DNA of 64,000 nt from Aquibacillus salsiterrae (GTDB lineage: Bacteria > Bacillota > Bacilli > Bacillales > Amphibacillaceae). The translations under genes were made by a program, and so were the position numbers. The notes under the pieces are model-generated. The model did not search any database and was not told the DNA's origin. It saw nothing but the letters and a program-made list of their open reading frames with translations. This document shows positions 52,600 to 63,584 of the stretch, in pieces; positions within the stretch are counted from its first letter, which is position 1, and every line of letters begins with the position of its first letter. Location of the stretch: the NCBI RefSeq assembly GCF_028416595.1, contig NZ_JAMQKC010000001.1, forward strand, positions 1 through 64,000, read 5' to 3'.

Positions 52600-53409
52600 T
52601 TATGACAAGATTTCGTAATCCTGTAAATCCATTCGGATAATTGTTGTACCTACCCGATTAAGTTGGTAAACATCAATCCACGATTCATTAAGTCTTTCTA
52701 TAAGCCCTTCATTCGGTTTACATTTCTTACATGTAAAAACAATACTCATATGTGGATCTATTTTTGATAAAAAGTAGGAGCTTGGTGATTTTCCCCTTGC
52801 ATAATCCCCGATTTTTATAATTTGCGGATCGATTGATTGTTTTAAAATGTCATCTTCAGCATCAAGTTCACTATGAGTTAAATACAGAAGCGATGTCTTT
52901 CCATAAGAAATTTCCAAAGACATATCGCCATTTGCTTCCGCGTCGAGTACCTTAAAGTTTAAATGATCAATAAGCACATGCGAATCATTAGGAGCCCACT
53001 TAATTTTAGTTAACCCCTCGGTCTGTGTGTTACAAAAACTAAGTCCGCCTGCATAAATAACCTCACTTATTCGGTAGCGTTCAATCAACCTCGAGGTATT
53101 TCCGCAATAATCACTTGTCTGCCTCGTTAAAATTAACTTATCGATACTTTTTACATCAAGTTCTTCTAATTGGAAGATTAAATCCTCTTCACTTAATGGG
53201 GAACCAGTATTTATTAAAATGTTCTTTCCGTCTGTCCCTTGTATATAGGTGGACTCACCATCTTTCAATTGAAAGAAGGTGAAATAAACTTCGTCCTTTT
53301 TTATCATAGGCAAAGGTTCTGCTTCTATGACTAATGGAAAAGTTTCCATTAAAATAAAAGCGATAAAAATCAAAAGCACGATCCATACATACTTGAACTG
53401 GTGTTTCAT
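52600..53409 (-). CDS. degenerate ComEC-like metallo-beta-lactamase-fold protein
   Basis: A 269-residue exported or anchored protein with one N-terminal span (YVWIVLLIFIAFILM). The rest follows the beta-lactamase-like domain at the C-terminus of ComEC/Rec2: FFQLKDGESTYIQGTDGKNILINTG and LEELDVKSIDKLILT, where LTHPHADHIGG is normal. Here it reads LTRQTSDYCGN, so all metal-binding histidines are lost. Later ligands are also unclear. It is probably not a hydrolase. I chose ATG 53409, six bases after AGGTG. It lies between dinG and ypmA, where B. subtilis has no gene. Confidence 0.75.
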   Translation of the reverse strand: MKHQFKYVWIVLLIFIAFILMETFPLVIEAEPLPMIKKDEVYFTFFQLKDGESTYIQGTDGKNILINTGSPLSEEDLIFQLEELDVKSIDKLILTRQTSDYCGNTSRLIERYRISEVIYAGGLSFCNTQTEGLTKIKWAPNDSHVLIDHLNFKVLDAEANGDMSLEISYGKTSLLYLTHSELDAEDDILKQSIDPQIIKIGDYARGKSPSSYFLSKIDPHMSIVFTCKKCKPNEGLIERLNESWIDVYQLNRVGTTIIRMDLQDYEILS

Positions 53410-53468
53410 TTTTATCACCTACCCAATTTTGTCGACTAGCTTTAGGCTATGTAAAAAAACAAAACCTA

Positions 53469-56270
53469 CTATAGCCATTCTTTAACCTTTTCAATTAATT
53501 TTTGGGTACTATTGTAAGTGATTGGTACTTTAGGGATAGATTGAGTAAAGTATTTCCCGTATCTTGCTTTAACCATTCTGTCATCACATACCAAAACGAT
53601 ACCACGGTCAGAACTCGAACGGATTAGTCGACCAAACCCTTGTTTGAAGCGAATCACAGCATTCGGTAAGGATAGCTCCATAAACGGATTTAATCCTTTA
53701 TCCTTAAAATGGTTTGCTTTTGCCTCATAAATAGGGTGATCAGGAGGTTGAAAAGGTAATCGAACAATGACCAAACACGACAAATCACTGCCAGGAATAT
53801 CTACACCTTCCCAAAAAGAACTTGTCCCTAATAAAATTGCACGATCATAGCTTTGAAAATTTTTCTTTAACCGTGATCTGCTTCCACTAGAAACCCCTTG
53901 CCCAATTACAATAAATTCATCTTGAGTAATCATTTCGCGCAATAATTCATACGACTTCTTTAGCATCTCATAGGAGGTAAATAAAACCAACATTCGCCCC
54001 TCTGTCACTTCTGCTAAGGAGATAATTGCCTCGCATGTAGCGTCAATGTAATCCTGTTGGTTCCCGAAACTTAGCTTTGGAAAATCATTCGGAACCATTA
54101 ACTGTACCTGTTGGTCATAGAGGTAGGGTGATGGAAACTTGGATTCCAAAGCGGTATCCTCAGTCAGCCCTAAGCGTTGTTTAATAAAGGCAAACGATTG
54201 GTTCATTGTTAACGTTGCACTTGTCAACACAACACTATCCTTCACCGAAAACAGATGTTCCCGTAAAATAGAAGAAATTTCAATTGGTTCACAGTAAAGA
54301 TAAACAGCGTTTTTCGCTCCAAATGCTTCAATTTCAATCCACTTTACTTGATTTTGATTCTCTACTAAGAAAAATATTTCAAGGTCATCAATCACCCGTT
54401 GCAGTTGGTCAATGTTAGCCTGTATTTCTTCTAGTTTGTCTTCTCTTTGCTTATCATCCCCATTTGCTACGGACTCTTTTAGCAAAAATAATAAATGGAT
54501 CAGATCTCTTAGATTAAACGTTAACCTAGTGACCATCTCTTGTATGACAGACCATTTACGTTCGTCTTCTTTTGGTGGATCAAATCGGTATTGGTACCTA
54601 CCGATATCATTGACATTTATGTCTTTTTTTTGTTGTTCACTAACATAGCTAAACAAATAGCGAAATAATTCATCTGTATCAGCTTTTGTCTCTTGCCAAA
54701 GCTTGGCCCATTTTTCTCGATACAACAATTGCTTATCAGCAAAATAAGTTTCACTAATTCTATATAACCATTCCCCTTCTTGGTTTGTACCAATATTGTT
54801 TAAAAGAAATTGAATGTTAACATAGTCTAATTTTAATCCAAAATGTTTAGATGCTGTACTTTCTAGATGGTGTGCCTCGTCGATAATTACTCGCTGGTAA
54901 CTTGGCAACAATTGATAATCGGCAACGATGTCTGCACATAGTAGTGAGTGGTTAGTAATAATGATATGCGCTTTTTGAGCTCTTGAGCGAATCCTTTGAT
55001 AAAAAGAACGTGAGAACCAAGGTGACATCGGGTCTGTTGGCCCTTCTGTATCGGTCGAAATTCGATAAAAAAAATGTTTCCCGCTAGATGGTAATTGAAT
55101 CTCATCGACATCACCAGTCATTGTCTCGGTTAACCAAATTAATAAAATTGCCTTTGTAAGCGTAATATCATAATTATCTTGCGTATCCATTTGAAGTTCC
55201 TTTTCAAATCGTTTAAGACTTAAGTAATGGGACTTGCCTTTCATTACTATTGATTTGAATGGAAAAGATAGAACTTGCTTCAATAGTGGAATTTCCTTTT
55301 CGTATAACTGTGTCTGTAATTGAGTCAAATGTGTACTTATTACGACACGACTCTTGTTCCTTACTGCATCGTATATAGCTGGAATAAGATATGCCAATGA
55401 TTTCCCCGTACCTGTTTCGGCTTCGATTAATGCATGACGCTTTTGTTGAAAGGCGTCAAAGATGAATTCTGACATCTCTTTTTGGCCATCTCGTTTTTCA
55501 TAATTTGGCATACAGTGATGCAGCATTCCACCTTCTTCAAAAATATTGTCTATCATTTCCCCAAAAGAGGTCAATACGGTATCGTCTTCTGCCTCATTCC
55601 ATTCCTTTTTCTTCAATGCTATACCACGGTGTATTTCTAAATCATTTCTTTGTAACGGTTCGAAGCTTAATAATTCCATCCGCTTGTCTAAAATCTGGTG
55701 CAAATCACTTTTTAATCGACCTTGTAAGTCATTTAATGTATAAATTGTTTCATACGGGAGGCTGTCGATTTTATCCATCAACGTTAATAACAGTTTTGCC
55801 GTAACATAGGCATCAGACAACGCTCGATGTGGATTGCCATGGTCAAATGCTAACCATTCGGCAAGTTGACCAAGCTTATAACCTGGCGCCAAAGGCATAA
55901 ATATTCTTGCTAACTCAACCGTATCTAGAACAGGCTGGTTTAATGCTTTGTAACCGCAATTTTGTAATTCATAATTTAGAAAACCTAAATCAAAAGGAAT
56001 GTTATGCGCAACTATATATCCCTCTGTCATCATCGAAAAGATTTCCTCTGCAATTGCTGGAAAAGTAGGTGCATCTATTAGATCTTCATTAGTAATACCT
56101 GTTAAGTTAGAAATAAATGGAGACAACTCTTTTCCGGGATTAACTAATGAAGAAAATTCTTTAACAATTTGCCGGTCCTTGACGACAACAATGCCAATTT
56201 CAATAATTCTTTCCCCTTTAAAAGGTGTGTGCCCGGTTGTCTCTAAGTCAACAATCACAAATTTCCTCAA
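53469..56270 (-). CDS. dinG: DinG-family helicase with DEDD exonuclease domain
   Basis: A 933-residue protein. The N-terminal DnaQ-like exonuclease domain (residues about 1-170) has FVIVDLETTGHTP, AHNIPFDLGFL and HRALSDAYVTAKLL, with all four acidic residues. The XPD-like helicase follows, with Walker A ETGTGKS near 285, DEAHH near 467 and SSFWEGVDIPG plus QGFGRLIRS in the C-terminal motor. Firmicute DinG is reported to be a nuclease without helicase activity. The iron-sulfur cysteines of E. coli DinG are absent. I chose TTG 56270, with GGAGTGGG upstream; GTG 56282 is possible. Confidence 0.93.
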   Translation of the reverse strand: MRKFVIVDLETTGHTPFKGERIIEIGIVVVKDRQIVKEFSSLVNPGKELSPFISNLTGITNEDLIDAPTFPAIAEEIFSMMTEGYIVAHNIPFDLGFLNYELQNCGYKALNQPVLDTVELARIFMPLAPGYKLGQLAEWLAFDHGNPHRALSDAYVTAKLLLTLMDKIDSLPYETIYTLNDLQGRLKSDLHQILDKRMELLSFEPLQRNDLEIHRGIALKKKEWNEAEDDTVLTSFGEMIDNIFEEGGMLHHCMPNYEKRDGQKEMSEFIFDAFQQKRHALIEAETGTGKSLAYLIPAIYDAVRNKSRVVISTHLTQLQTQLYEKEIPLLKQVLSFPFKSIVMKGKSHYLSLKRFEKELQMDTQDNYDITLTKAILLIWLTETMTGDVDEIQLPSSGKHFFYRISTDTEGPTDPMSPWFSRSFYQRIRSRAQKAHIIITNHSLLCADIVADYQLLPSYQRVIIDEAHHLESTASKHFGLKLDYVNIQFLLNNIGTNQEGEWLYRISETYFADKQLLYREKWAKLWQETKADTDELFRYLFSYVSEQQKKDINVNDIGRYQYRFDPPKEDERKWSVIQEMVTRLTFNLRDLIHLLFLLKESVANGDDKQREDKLEEIQANIDQLQRVIDDLEIFFLVENQNQVKWIEIEAFGAKNAVYLYCEPIEISSILREHLFSVKDSVVLTSATLTMNQSFAFIKQRLGLTEDTALESKFPSPYLYDQQVQLMVPNDFPKLSFGNQQDYIDATCEAIISLAEVTEGRMLVLFTSYEMLKKSYELLREMITQDEFIVIGQGVSSGSRSRLKKNFQSYDRAILLGTSSFWEGVDIPGSDLSCLVIVRLPFQPPDHPIYEAKANHFKDKGLNPFMELSLPNAVIRFKQGFGRLIRSSSDRGIVLVCDDRMVKARYGKYFTQSIPKVPITYNSTQKLIEKVKEWL

Positions 56271-56375
56271 ATTATTACCCACTCCATTAACAAGATCAAA
56301 AAAATAAGTATGTAAAGATAAGTACTTTTGGTTAACTTTAGCAGTTACACTTATCTAGTATAAATATTAGCTAAT

Positions 56376-56418
56376 AAAAATGAAACTCTTACCAAACCAC
56401 TATTGATAAGAGTTTCAC
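56376..56418 (-). terminator. panBCD terminator
   Basis: GAAACTCTTA (56382-56391) and TAAGAGTTTC (56407-56416) pair. On the minus strand ATTTTTATT follows. Confidence 0.85.
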
Positions 56419-56443
56419 TACACAAATGGAAAACAAAGTAAGT

Positions 56444-56827
56444 TTACATTACAGTTAACGGTGGCTCCTCGTTGATCAGCTCTACTATCTCATTGTCTTC
56501 GTTCATTAATGCTACTTTCGGTTTAAAGGTTTGCAACTCTTCTTCAGAAACGATTGCATAGGAGACAATAATCACTACGTCTCCTTTTTGCACGAGCCTT
56601 GCCGCCGCACCATTTAAACAAATGACTTTGCTCCCTCTTTCACCTGGAATGACATATGTCTCCAACCGTGCACCATTGTTATTATTGACAATTTGAACTT
56701 TCTCATGAGGTAAAATACCTACCTCATCTATTATATCTTCATCTATTGTAATGCTACCAACGTAATTTAGATTTGCTTCCGTGACACGAGCACGGTGAAT
56801 CTTAGCTTTCATCATGGTACGAAACAT
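56444..56827 (-). CDS. panD: aspartate 1-decarboxylase
   Basis: Makes beta-alanine for pantothenate (127 aa). The proenzyme cuts itself between Gly24 and Ser25 in [10 protein letters not shown] to form the pyruvoyl cofactor. Lys9, Arg54-type and Tyr58-type residues lie in the conserved [10 protein letters not shown] and GARLETYVI segments. It lies 11 bases after panC and ends the panBCD run. Confidence 0.96.
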   Translation of the reverse strand: MFRTMMKAKIHRARVTEANLNYVGSITIDEDIIDEVGILPHEKVQIVNNNNGARLETYVIPGERGSKVICLNGAAARLVQKGDVVIIVSYAIVSEEELQTFKPKVALMNEDNEIVELINEEPPLTVM

Positions 56828-56838
56828 AGTCTTTCCCC

Positions 56839-57711
56839 CTACTTTAACTGTTCAGAAATATTCCCTTCTTGGTCAAGGATCAAATTATCAATCAATCGCG
56901 CACCTTGAAAATGGACTGCTAGTGCTAGAATGATTTGACCTTCTAGCTTGTCTATGGGTAATAAATCTGGATAGCTTAATAGTTCTACATAGTCTATTTT
57001 ACCATGTGTGTTTGAATCGATAAAGTCGATGACTTCCTTTACAATATTAACAGGATTTTTTTCTCCGTCAATTATTAATTTTTGACCATGCTTTAACGCC
57101 TGGTAAAGAAAAGGGGCTTCCATTCGTTCCTTCTCCGTCAAATACACATTCCGGCTACTCATAGCAAGTCCATCAGGTTCTCTAACAGTCGGAACTGGTA
57201 CGAGCTTGATTGGAAAATTATAAGTAGAAACAAGCAAGTCCACGACAGCAAGTTGTTGTGCATCCTTCAAGCCAAAATACGCATTGGTTGGTAACGTAAG
57301 ATGAAAAAGTTTTGTTAAGACTGTGACTACTCCATTAAAATGGCCTTCACGTCTTTGGCCACAGAGTACGTCTGTCCTATTTCTTACTTCGATTGTAATC
57401 CCTTGTTCGTCAGGATACATTTCTGCTTGGTGCGGAAGAAATAATACATCAACATTATTTCGCTTAGCAATCTCGATATCACGCTGCTCATCTCTAGGAT
57501 ATCTATCAAAATCTTCATTCGGTCCAAATTGAAGTGGGTTAACAAAAATACTAGTTACGACAATATCGTTTTCACTTCTCGCACGTTTCATCAGCTGTTC
57601 ATGCCCAACATGTAAGTAACCCATTGTCGGGACAAAGCCAATCGATTGTCCTCTCCTTTGGCATTGCTTTGAAAATTGCTGCATTTCAGCAATGGATCGT
57701 ATAATATTCAT
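56839..57711 (-). CDS. panC: pantothenate synthetase
   Basis: Joins pantoate and beta-alanine using ATP (290 aa). [16 protein letters not shown] contains the HxGH nucleotide motif, with Val in place of Glu at the variable position. [24 protein letters not shown] and AMSSRNVYL are conserved. I chose ATG 57711, six bases after GAGG. Its start is one base from the panB stop. Confidence 0.96.
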   Translation of the reverse strand: MNIIRSIAEMQQFSKQCQRRGQSIGFVPTMGYLHVGHEQLMKRARSENDIVVTSIFVNPLQFGPNEDFDRYPRDEQRDIEIAKRNNVDVLFLPHQAEMYPDEQGITIEVRNRTDVLCGQRREGHFNGVVTVLTKLFHLTLPTNAYFGLKDAQQLAVVDLLVSTYNFPIKLVPVPTVREPDGLAMSSRNVYLTEKERMEAPFLYQALKHGQKLIIDGEKNPVNIVKEVIDFIDSNTHGKIDYVELLSYPDLLPIDKLEGQIILALAVHFQGARLIDNLILDQEGNISEQLK

Positions 57712-57712
57712 C

Positions 57713-58555
57713 TTAATCCTCAAGCTTCCCTTCTGGCAGTTCATGTTCGTCGATTGTAAATGAATAGGAATCATTCGGAAAGGTTTGAGCTTTTACTTCA
57801 GCAATATAGGAAGAAATACTCTGTTTAATGGAATGATTTACATCACCATATGGTTTAACAAATTTTGGTACACGGTTAACACCATATTGAATAATATCAT
57901 GATAAACAAGGACCTGTCCGTCACAATCAATACCCGCACCGATTCCGATAGTCGGTATCGAAAGCTTGTTAGTAATCAAACGGGCAACTTCTTTTGGAAC
58001 ACACTCAAGCACAATTGCGATCGCTCCATGTTTTTCTAACTCAACAGCTTCCTCGATTAGTCTTTTTGCCGTATCCTTTTCTTTTCCTTGGACACGATAA
58101 CCACCTAGGACATTAACAGATTGCGGTGTTAAGCCGATATGAGCTACGACCGGAATCCCAGCACTAGTTAAACGAGAAGTAAGTTGTACTACTTCTGCTG
58201 ATGCACCTTCTATCTTTAGGGCCTGTGCACCTGTCTGTTGAAAAAGTGTTTTCGCATTTTTCATCGAATCCTCTAATGACACGTGATAGCTCATAAACGG
58301 CATATCCACTACTGTATACGTATTCGGGGCTCCTCGTCTGGCTGCTTTAGCATGATGCAGCATATCGTCGACGGTAACATGAATTGTTGACGGATAACCT
58401 AATACAACCATCCCTAAGGAATCTCCAACTAGAATCATATCAACTTCTGCTCGTTCGGCTAATTTAGCTGATGGATAGTCATAAGCGGTAACCATGGTAA
58501 TTTTGTCTTGATTTTTTTTCATTTCTTCAAAACTAAACCTACTCTTCAACGACAT
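57713..58555 (-). CDS. panB: 3-methyl-2-oxobutanoate hydroxymethyltransferase
   Basis: The first step of pantoate synthesis (280 aa). The TIM barrel has [14 protein letters not shown], the metal-binding [28 protein letters not shown] and [18 protein letters not shown] 58555 is only a few bases from AAAGGAGG. TTG 58549 has better spacing and would give MKSRFSF, closer to B. subtilis. It overlaps the end of birA by up to 17 bases. Confidence 0.95.
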   Translation of the reverse strand: MSLKSRFSFEEMKKNQDKITMVTAYDYPSAKLAERAEVDMILVGDSLGMVVLGYPSTIHVTVDDMLHHAKAARRGAPNTYTVVDMPFMSYHVSLEDSMKNAKTLFQQTGAQALKIEGASAEVVQLTSRLTSAGIPVVAHIGLTPQSVNVLGGYRVQGKEKDTAKRLIEEAVELEKHGAIAIVLECVPKEVARLITNKLSIPTIGIGAGIDCDGQVLVYHDIIQYGVNRVPKFVKPYGDVNHSIKQSISSYIAEVKAQTFPNDSYSFTIDEHELPEGKLED

Positions 58556-59537
58556 TTCCTCCTTTCCAATTAATTTCAGCAGAATAAAGTCGCTCGTGTG
58601 AACCATCGTCATTACTAACTAGTAATGATCCATCTGCTTCAATTCCATGCAATGTAGCCGTCCACGTCCGATTTCCAGAATTAATTGCGACTTTTTCTCC
58701 CATTTTATATCCGAATCGCTCCCAGTTTTGTTTGATAGAAGTAAACCCATCACTCATATAGACATCATAACTTTTTTCAAACTCAAACAATATGTCTTGA
58801 ATTAACTGGCGAATACTATAGGACTGATTAGAAGCTAGTTTAAGTGATGTGGCAATATCCTTTACCTCATCAGGAAACGTGTCTGATGATTGATTTACAT
58901 TTAAACCAATACCTAAGACAAGGTAATGAATTTGATCATGTTCTGCTTGCATTTCCGTTAATATTCCTGCTACTTTTTTATCCCCTATCAAAATATCATT
59001 TGGCCATTTAATGCCAACCTCAGGTATCTTAAGCTTAGTTAGCACGTTTGCTAAGACAGTTGCTGCTAGTAACGTTAATTGTGGTGCCTGATTAGGAGGA
59101 ATGTTCGGCCTAAGGACCACACTCATCCATACCCCATCATCATTCTCCGAATACCATTTACGATTCAGTCGCCCCTTCCCCTTTGTTTGTTGGTCAGCAA
59201 TGACAACTGTTCCATGACTTGAGCCATTTAATGCTTGCTGGTGAGCAACGGTTTGTGTCGAAGGTACACGATGCTTGTGCACTACTTCCTTTCCTAACCA
59301 TTTGGTTTGAAGCCCCCAATGAATCGTATTAGAACTTACCTTTTTCGGCGACTCGACAATCCGATAGCCCTTTCTTGGGGCAGCTTCAATCACATAGCCA
59401 TCTTTCTCAAGCTCACGCATATGCTTCCAAACGGCCGTTCTTGAAATATTTAATTGATTGGAAAGCTGCTGACCTGAGATAAATGAATTTTTATGAACGT
59501 TTAATATGTCAATTAGTTTATTTCTGGTGGACTCCAT
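58539..59537 (-). CDS. birA: bifunctional biotin ligase and repressor BirA
   Basis: A 332-residue protein with an N-terminal winged helix (residues about 1-60, [20 protein letters not shown]) and a biotin ligase core ([30 protein letters not shown]). An SH3-like C-terminal domain ends it. It attaches biotin to carboxylases and represses biotin genes when loaded. It overlaps cca by 25 bases and panB by up to 17, a tightly packed run identical in order to B. subtilis. Confidence 0.95.
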   Translation of the reverse strand: MESTRNKLIDILNVHKNSFISGQQLSNQLNISRTAVWKHMRELEKDGYVIEAAPRKGYRIVESPKKVSSNTIHWGLQTKWLGKEVVHKHRVPSTQTVAHQQALNGSSHGTVVIADQQTKGKGRLNRKWYSENDDGVWMSVVLRPNIPPNQAPQLTLLAATVLANVLTKLKIPEVGIKWPNDILIGDKKVAGILTEMQAEHDQIHYLVLGIGLNVNQSSDTFPDEVKDIATSLKLASNQSYSIRQLIQDILFEFEKSYDVYMSDGFTSIKQNWERFGYKMGEKVAINSGNRTWTATLHGIEADGSLLVSNDDGSHERLYSAEINWKGGNVVEE

Positions 59538-60724
59538 GCCTCAACCCACTCTCTTAGTGCATTTTTACAATTTGGTAGATTGCCACACACAACCTGCTTT
59601 TCGATTTCAGCGATACAAGTGTTAATCCACGGCCCTTTTTCGAGCGAAGCCTTAAGTGCAACTATCTCATTCCCTGTAATCGCTAAGTGCTTTAGGTTAG
59701 CAATTGGTAACTGTTTTCTCATACAAACTACTTGGTCATTTATTGCTTTTTTATCTATGTCAGTCACCATCCAGGTTAGAACTCGGATGAAACTACTTAC
59801 TAGGTTTTCCGGTAAACGGTACACCAACCATTGATCAAGTCGTTTTTCCATATAGTAGGTGATCGACTGAACGAGCGTTGTTGCATTACGTTTCACTTCA
59901 TTTGAAAGTTTCCAATGTTTCACCCAATGGTCGACTGAAATAGATCGATCAAGTAGGTGTAGCGTTGCGATTATTTCGGTAAAAGAATGGAGCGGTTTGG
60001 GATTGTTTATTAACAATCGTTCCAATTGATGATTTTCCTTTAAGACAGGGATATAATTAATTGCTTTGCTCCTAATTAACAATTCGATTCCATTCGTAAG
60101 GTTAATTCCTTCGAACATCTTTTTTATTTCAGTAGTAACTCTTTCAATTGCAATCTTTTCAATCCAACTGATATCGTCGACTAACGCTTGAAACGTAGTT
60201 GCTTCCATTTCAAATCCTAATTGACTTACAAATCGGATGGCTCGCATCATCCGTAAGGGGTCTTCTTCAAATCGCAGCTTCGGTTTACCCACTGTACGAA
60301 GTAGCTTCAATTGAATATCCTGATGACCCATAAAGGGATCTATCACCAGACCATCTTTGTCCATCGCCATTGCATTAATTGTAAAGTCTCTCCTTGCTAA
60401 ATCCTCTTTTATATCGGCGACAAACAAGACATGATCAGGATGTCTAAAATCGGTATAATCTCCGTCGACGCGAAAGGTTGTCACCTCAAAAGACTCGCCA
60501 TCGAACCGAACGATGACGGTACCATGCTCAATTCCAACTGGTATTACTTTTTCAAATATCGACTGAACTTCTGCGGGACTTGCAGATGTTGCAATATCAA
60601 TATCACCAACAGGACGACCCATCAGCGAATCTCTTACAGCACCGCCAACTATATATGCCTTAAAACCATGCTGTTCAAGAATGCTAAGTAACTTATTCGC
60701 TCTGTTAAAAAGGCTATTTGTCAT
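59513..60724 (-). CDS. cca: CCA tRNA nucleotidyltransferase
   Basis: Adds or repairs the tRNA 3' CCA end (403 aa). The class II polymerase head has IVGGAVRDSLMGRPVGDIDIATSA, with the metal-binding DID. RRDFTINAMAMD and DPLRMMRAIRFVSQL are the next conserved blocks, followed by the helical neck, body and tail. ATG 60724 lies three bases after the bshA stop. Confidence 0.95.
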   Translation of the reverse strand: MTNSLFNRANKLLSILEQHGFKAYIVGGAVRDSLMGRPVGDIDIATSASPAEVQSIFEKVIPVGIEHGTVIVRFDGESFEVTTFRVDGDYTDFRHPDHVLFVADIKEDLARRDFTINAMAMDKDGLVIDPFMGHQDIQLKLLRTVGKPKLRFEEDPLRMMRAIRFVSQLGFEMEATTFQALVDDISWIEKIAIERVTTEIKKMFEGINLTNGIELLIRSKAINYIPVLKENHQLERLLINNPKPLHSFTEIIATLHLLDRSISVDHWVKHWKLSNEVKRNATTLVQSITYYMEKRLDQWLVYRLPENLVSSFIRVLTWMVTDIDKKAINDQVVCMRKQLPIANLKHLAITGNEIVALKASLEKGPWINTCIAEIEKQVVCGNLPNCKNALREWVEAWSPPEIN

Positions 60725-60727
60725 TTC

Positions 60728-61870
60728 TCAATCCCCATTTAATGCTTGATGATACACGTTTACGTATTGCTGTAAAATGTTTGTTGAATGAAAATGCTGC
60801 TTAACATGCTTAAGCGCATGCCGTGAGAACCTGCCCCACTTATCCCCGTCACTAAGTAAGTTTATTGCATAGTCACTAGCCCGTTCCACATCACCTAATT
60901 CAATTAAAAAACCGTTTTCGTCTGGTACAATAACCTCAGGTATTCCACCAACATTGGTTCCAATACACGGTACACCACAAGCCATTGCTTCTAACAATAC
61001 TAATCCAAAACTCTCTTTTTCCGAAAGTAGTAGCTTCAAATCAGCTAATGAAAGTAGTTCAGCAATATTTTTTTGTTTACCAAGAAATAAAACATTTTGT
61101 TCGATACCTAATTCTTTTACTAATTGTCTCATCTCTGAATACTCTGGCCCATCACCAATTAACATCAATTTAGACGGTATGACATCCACGACCTTTTTAA
61201 AGACATGAATGACATCTTGGACACGCTTTACTTTACGAAAATTAGAAATATGTACAAGGAGTTTTTCATTTTCGCTTATTTTATATTGTTCTTTTAGTGA
61301 AGGATTATGCTTTACGTAATATTCTTCTTCATCAACAAAATTGTAAATGACATCAATATCTTTATTCACATGAAGCATTTCCTTTGTTTGATGTACTAAA
61401 CTGTGGGAAACTGCTGTCACTTTATCTGATTTCTCAATCCCATGTCTAATCATTTTCTTCAAGCTTTTGTCAATACCAAGAACAGTAATATCCGTGCCAT
61501 GAAGTGTTGTGACTATTTTAACATCACGGCTAGCCATATCTTTAGCCAGAATAGCACAAATGGCGTGGGGCATAGCATAATGGACGTGCAAAATGTCTAG
61601 CTTCTCATTATCAATCACTTCTGCCATCTTGTTTGCAAGAGCAAGATCATAAGGTGGGTACTGAAAAACTGGATAATGATTCACCTCCACCTCATGAAAA
61701 AAGATATTAGAATAGTGATCTTTCAAACGGAACGGAATACTTGAAGTAATAAAATGGATCTCATGACCTTGCTTTGCTAAAAGCATCCCGAGTTCCGTAG
61801 CAATCACACCAGAGCCACCAACAGTTGGATAACACGTAATACCTATTTTGATTTTCCGATTATTGTTCAT
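60728..61870 (-). CDS. bshA: N-acetyl-alpha-D-glucosaminyl L-malate synthase
   Basis: The first step of bacillithiol synthesis: GlcNAc from UDP-GlcNAc onto L-malate (380 aa). GT4 fold: [42 protein letters not shown] and the E-x7-E motif [21 protein letters not shown] 61870 aligns with B. subtilis BshA (GGAGAG about 12 bases upstream); TTG 61879 is possible. It overlaps mgsA by 11 bases. The bshB1 deacetylase gene found between these two in B. subtilis is missing here. Confidence 0.94.
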   Translation of the reverse strand: MNNNRKIKIGITCYPTVGGSGVIATELGMLLAKQGHEIHFITSSIPFRLKDHYSNIFFHEVEVNHYPVFQYPPYDLALANKMAEVIDNEKLDILHVHYAMPHAICAILAKDMASRDVKIVTTLHGTDITVLGIDKSLKKMIRHGIEKSDKVTAVSHSLVHQTKEMLHVNKDIDVIYNFVDEEEYYVKHNPSLKEQYKISENEKLLVHISNFRKVKRVQDVIHVFKKVVDVIPSKLMLIGDGPEYSEMRQLVKELGIEQNVLFLGKQKNIAELLSLADLKLLLSEKESFGLVLLEAMACGVPCIGTNVGGIPEVIVPDENGFLIELGDVERASDYAINLLSDGDKWGRFSRHALKHVKQHFHSTNILQQYVNVYHQALNGD

Positions 61871-62264
61871 TGTTAACAATTTCTCTCCACTCAAAATATC
61901 CATCTTCTAGTGCGCGAATCAATATTTCTGCACCGCCCATGTTCGTTGCAAGTGGTACCTGATAAACATCGCATAGACGCATTAAAGCAATAATATCCGG
62001 CTCGTGAGGCTGTGCTGTCAGCGGATCACGTAAAAAGATAACTAAATCCATGTTATTGTTAGCAATCATTGCGCCAATTTGCTGGTCGCCACCTAATGGA
62101 CCAGATTGAAAACGGTACACATCTAGGCCTGTTGCCTCACCTATTCTACTTCCTGTTGTTCCAGTCGCAAATAATTCGTGATGTTTTAAAATATTCGTGT
62201 ATGCAATCGTAAAATTCACCATATCAGGTTTCTTTTTATCGTGCGCAATTAATGCAATCTTCAT
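61860..62264 (-). CDS. mgsA: methylglyoxal synthase
   Basis: Turns dihydroxyacetone phosphate into methylglyoxal when phosphate runs low (134 aa). [30 protein letters not shown] (catalytic Asp) and the HEPDI motif near residue 95 are intact. It sits 12 bases after dapB. Its link to bacillithiol genes makes sense because bacillithiol helps detoxify methylglyoxal. Confidence 0.96.
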   Translation of the reverse strand: MKIALIAHDKKKPDMVNFTIAYTNILKHHELFATGTTGSRIGEATGLDVYRFQSGPLGGDQQIGAMIANNNMDLVIFLRDPLTAQPHEPDIIALMRLCDVYQVPLATNMGGAEILIRALEDGYFEWREIVNNEQ

Positions 62265-62276
62265 TTACATTCTCCC

Positions 62277-63080
62277 CTACTCCATTATGTTTTCTAAACC
62301 GTACACTAACAGATCGAGTTTCATTACATGATCTATTGCTAGTTTTATACCTGACATAAACGACTCCCGATGAAAGGAGTCATGTTTTATCGTTAAATTT
62401 TGGCCAGGTGAACCAAATACTACTTCCTGATGGGCAACTAGACCCGGGAGTCTAACACTATGAATTTTCATTCCATCAAAATCGGCTCCTCTAGCACCTT
62501 TTATTGTTTCTTTCTCATCTGGATGACCTTGTTGCTTACTTTCTCTTACTTCTTGAATGAGTTGTGCTGTTTTAACTGCTGTACCAGATGGTGCATCTAA
62601 TTTTTGGTCATGGTGTCTTTCTATAATTTCGACATCTGGGAAATATTTAGCTGCCATTTTAGCAAATTGCATCATGAGAACGGCTCCAACTGCAAAATTG
62701 GGTGCAATTACTGCACCTATCCCTTTACTTTCTGCTAAATCCGTTAACTCTAGCAATTGTTGATCTGAAAAACCTGTTGTCCCAACTACCGGCCTTACTC
62801 CGTGTTCTAAGGCTGTTTTGGTATGCTTATACCCTACCTCTGGCGTTGTCAAATCAACCAATACGTCAGCATCGACAGCTTGCAAACACTCTTCGATATT
62901 ATTATAAATCAATGCATCAAAAGGTGGTAATCCTTCGACATCGATAACTTTATAGCCGTCAAACTTATGGTCAATGCAAGCAACAAGCTCTAGCTCTTCT
63001 TCCTCCTTTTTTATCATTCGTAGTGCTTCACTTCCCATTTTCCCTCTTGGCCCTGCAACAATTACTTTAATTTTATTCAT
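62277..63080 (-). CDS. dapB: 4-hydroxy-tetrahydrodipicolinate reductase
   Basis: A lysine and diaminopimelate pathway enzyme (267 aa). NAD(P)-binding [15 protein letters not shown]; catalytic [18 protein letters not shown], with two histidines and the lysine; VVGTTGFS. The product also feeds spore dipicolinate. I chose ATG 63080, six bases after GAGGGTG. It overlaps ypjD by eight bases. No lysine riboswitch is visible. Confidence 0.95.
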   Translation of the reverse strand: MNKIKVIVAGPRGKMGSEALRMIKKEEEELELVACIDHKFDGYKVIDVEGLPPFDALIYNNIEECLQAVDADVLVDLTTPEVGYKHTKTALEHGVRPVVGTTGFSDQQLLELTDLAESKGIGAVIAPNFAVGAVLMMQFAKMAAKYFPDVEIIERHHDQKLDAPSGTAVKTAQLIQEVRESKQQGHPDEKETIKGARGADFDGMKIHSVRLPGLVAHQEVVFGSPGQNLTIKHDSFHRESFMSGIKLAIDHVMKLDLLVYGLENIME

Positions 63081-63426
63081 CCTTATCACCCTCTGTTTGA
63101 ATTCTTGTCCATCTAAACTTGTCTCTTGTTTCGATTTTAGTCATCGATTTGTTAAATGCTTCAGATAGATCAATGTCTAGTGAGTTAGCAAAACAAATCA
63201 TGACAAAAAGCAAGTCGCCAAGTTCATCTTCAATTGAATTGTCCATTTCTGATTGTTTCTTTGGTTTTTCTCCGTAAATATGGTTTACTTCTCTAGCCAA
63301 TTCGCCAATTTCCTCGGTGAATCTAGCTAGCATACTCAATGGGGAAAAATAACCTTCTTTAAATTGAGAGATGTACCGGTCAACACGTTGCTGCATTTGC
63401 TCGGTATGGTATTTTTCGGTAGTCAT
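63073..63426 (-). CDS. ypjD: MazG-type nucleotide pyrophosphohydrolase
   Basis: A 117-residue all-helical NTP-PPase. The metal-binding [15 protein letters not shown] and [16 protein letters not shown] follow the E-x-x-E and E-x-x-D pattern. The family clears non-canonical or damaged nucleotides. As in B. subtilis it heads the run to dapB. ATG 63426 follows AAGGGG. Confidence 0.93.
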   Translation of the reverse strand: MTTEKYHTEQMQQRVDRYISQFKEGYFSPLSMLARFTEEIGELAREVNHIYGEKPKKQSEMDNSIEDELGDLLFVMICFANSLDIDLSEAFNKSMTKIETRDKFRWTRIQTEGDKDE

Positions 63427-63584
63427 ACATTATACCCCTTATTCTATTCTAATACTTTACATGTTAGCTAAAAGTTCAATTTTTGACAAATAATTCATCT
63501 GCTGACTAAAATATGTATAGTTCATACTATCTGAATTAAGTGGAAAACTAATGGAACAAGAATGAAAGGAATAATGAGGTGGGT

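Noticed and set aside
56283-56375. LexA box upstream of dinG
   Set aside because: The dinG upstream region contains no CGAAC-type box; the name alone does not imply SOS control in Bacillus.
63081-63584. Possible lysine riboswitch before the ypjD-dapB run
   Set aside because: No lysine riboswitch core or terminator pair is visible, and dapB overlaps ypjD directly.
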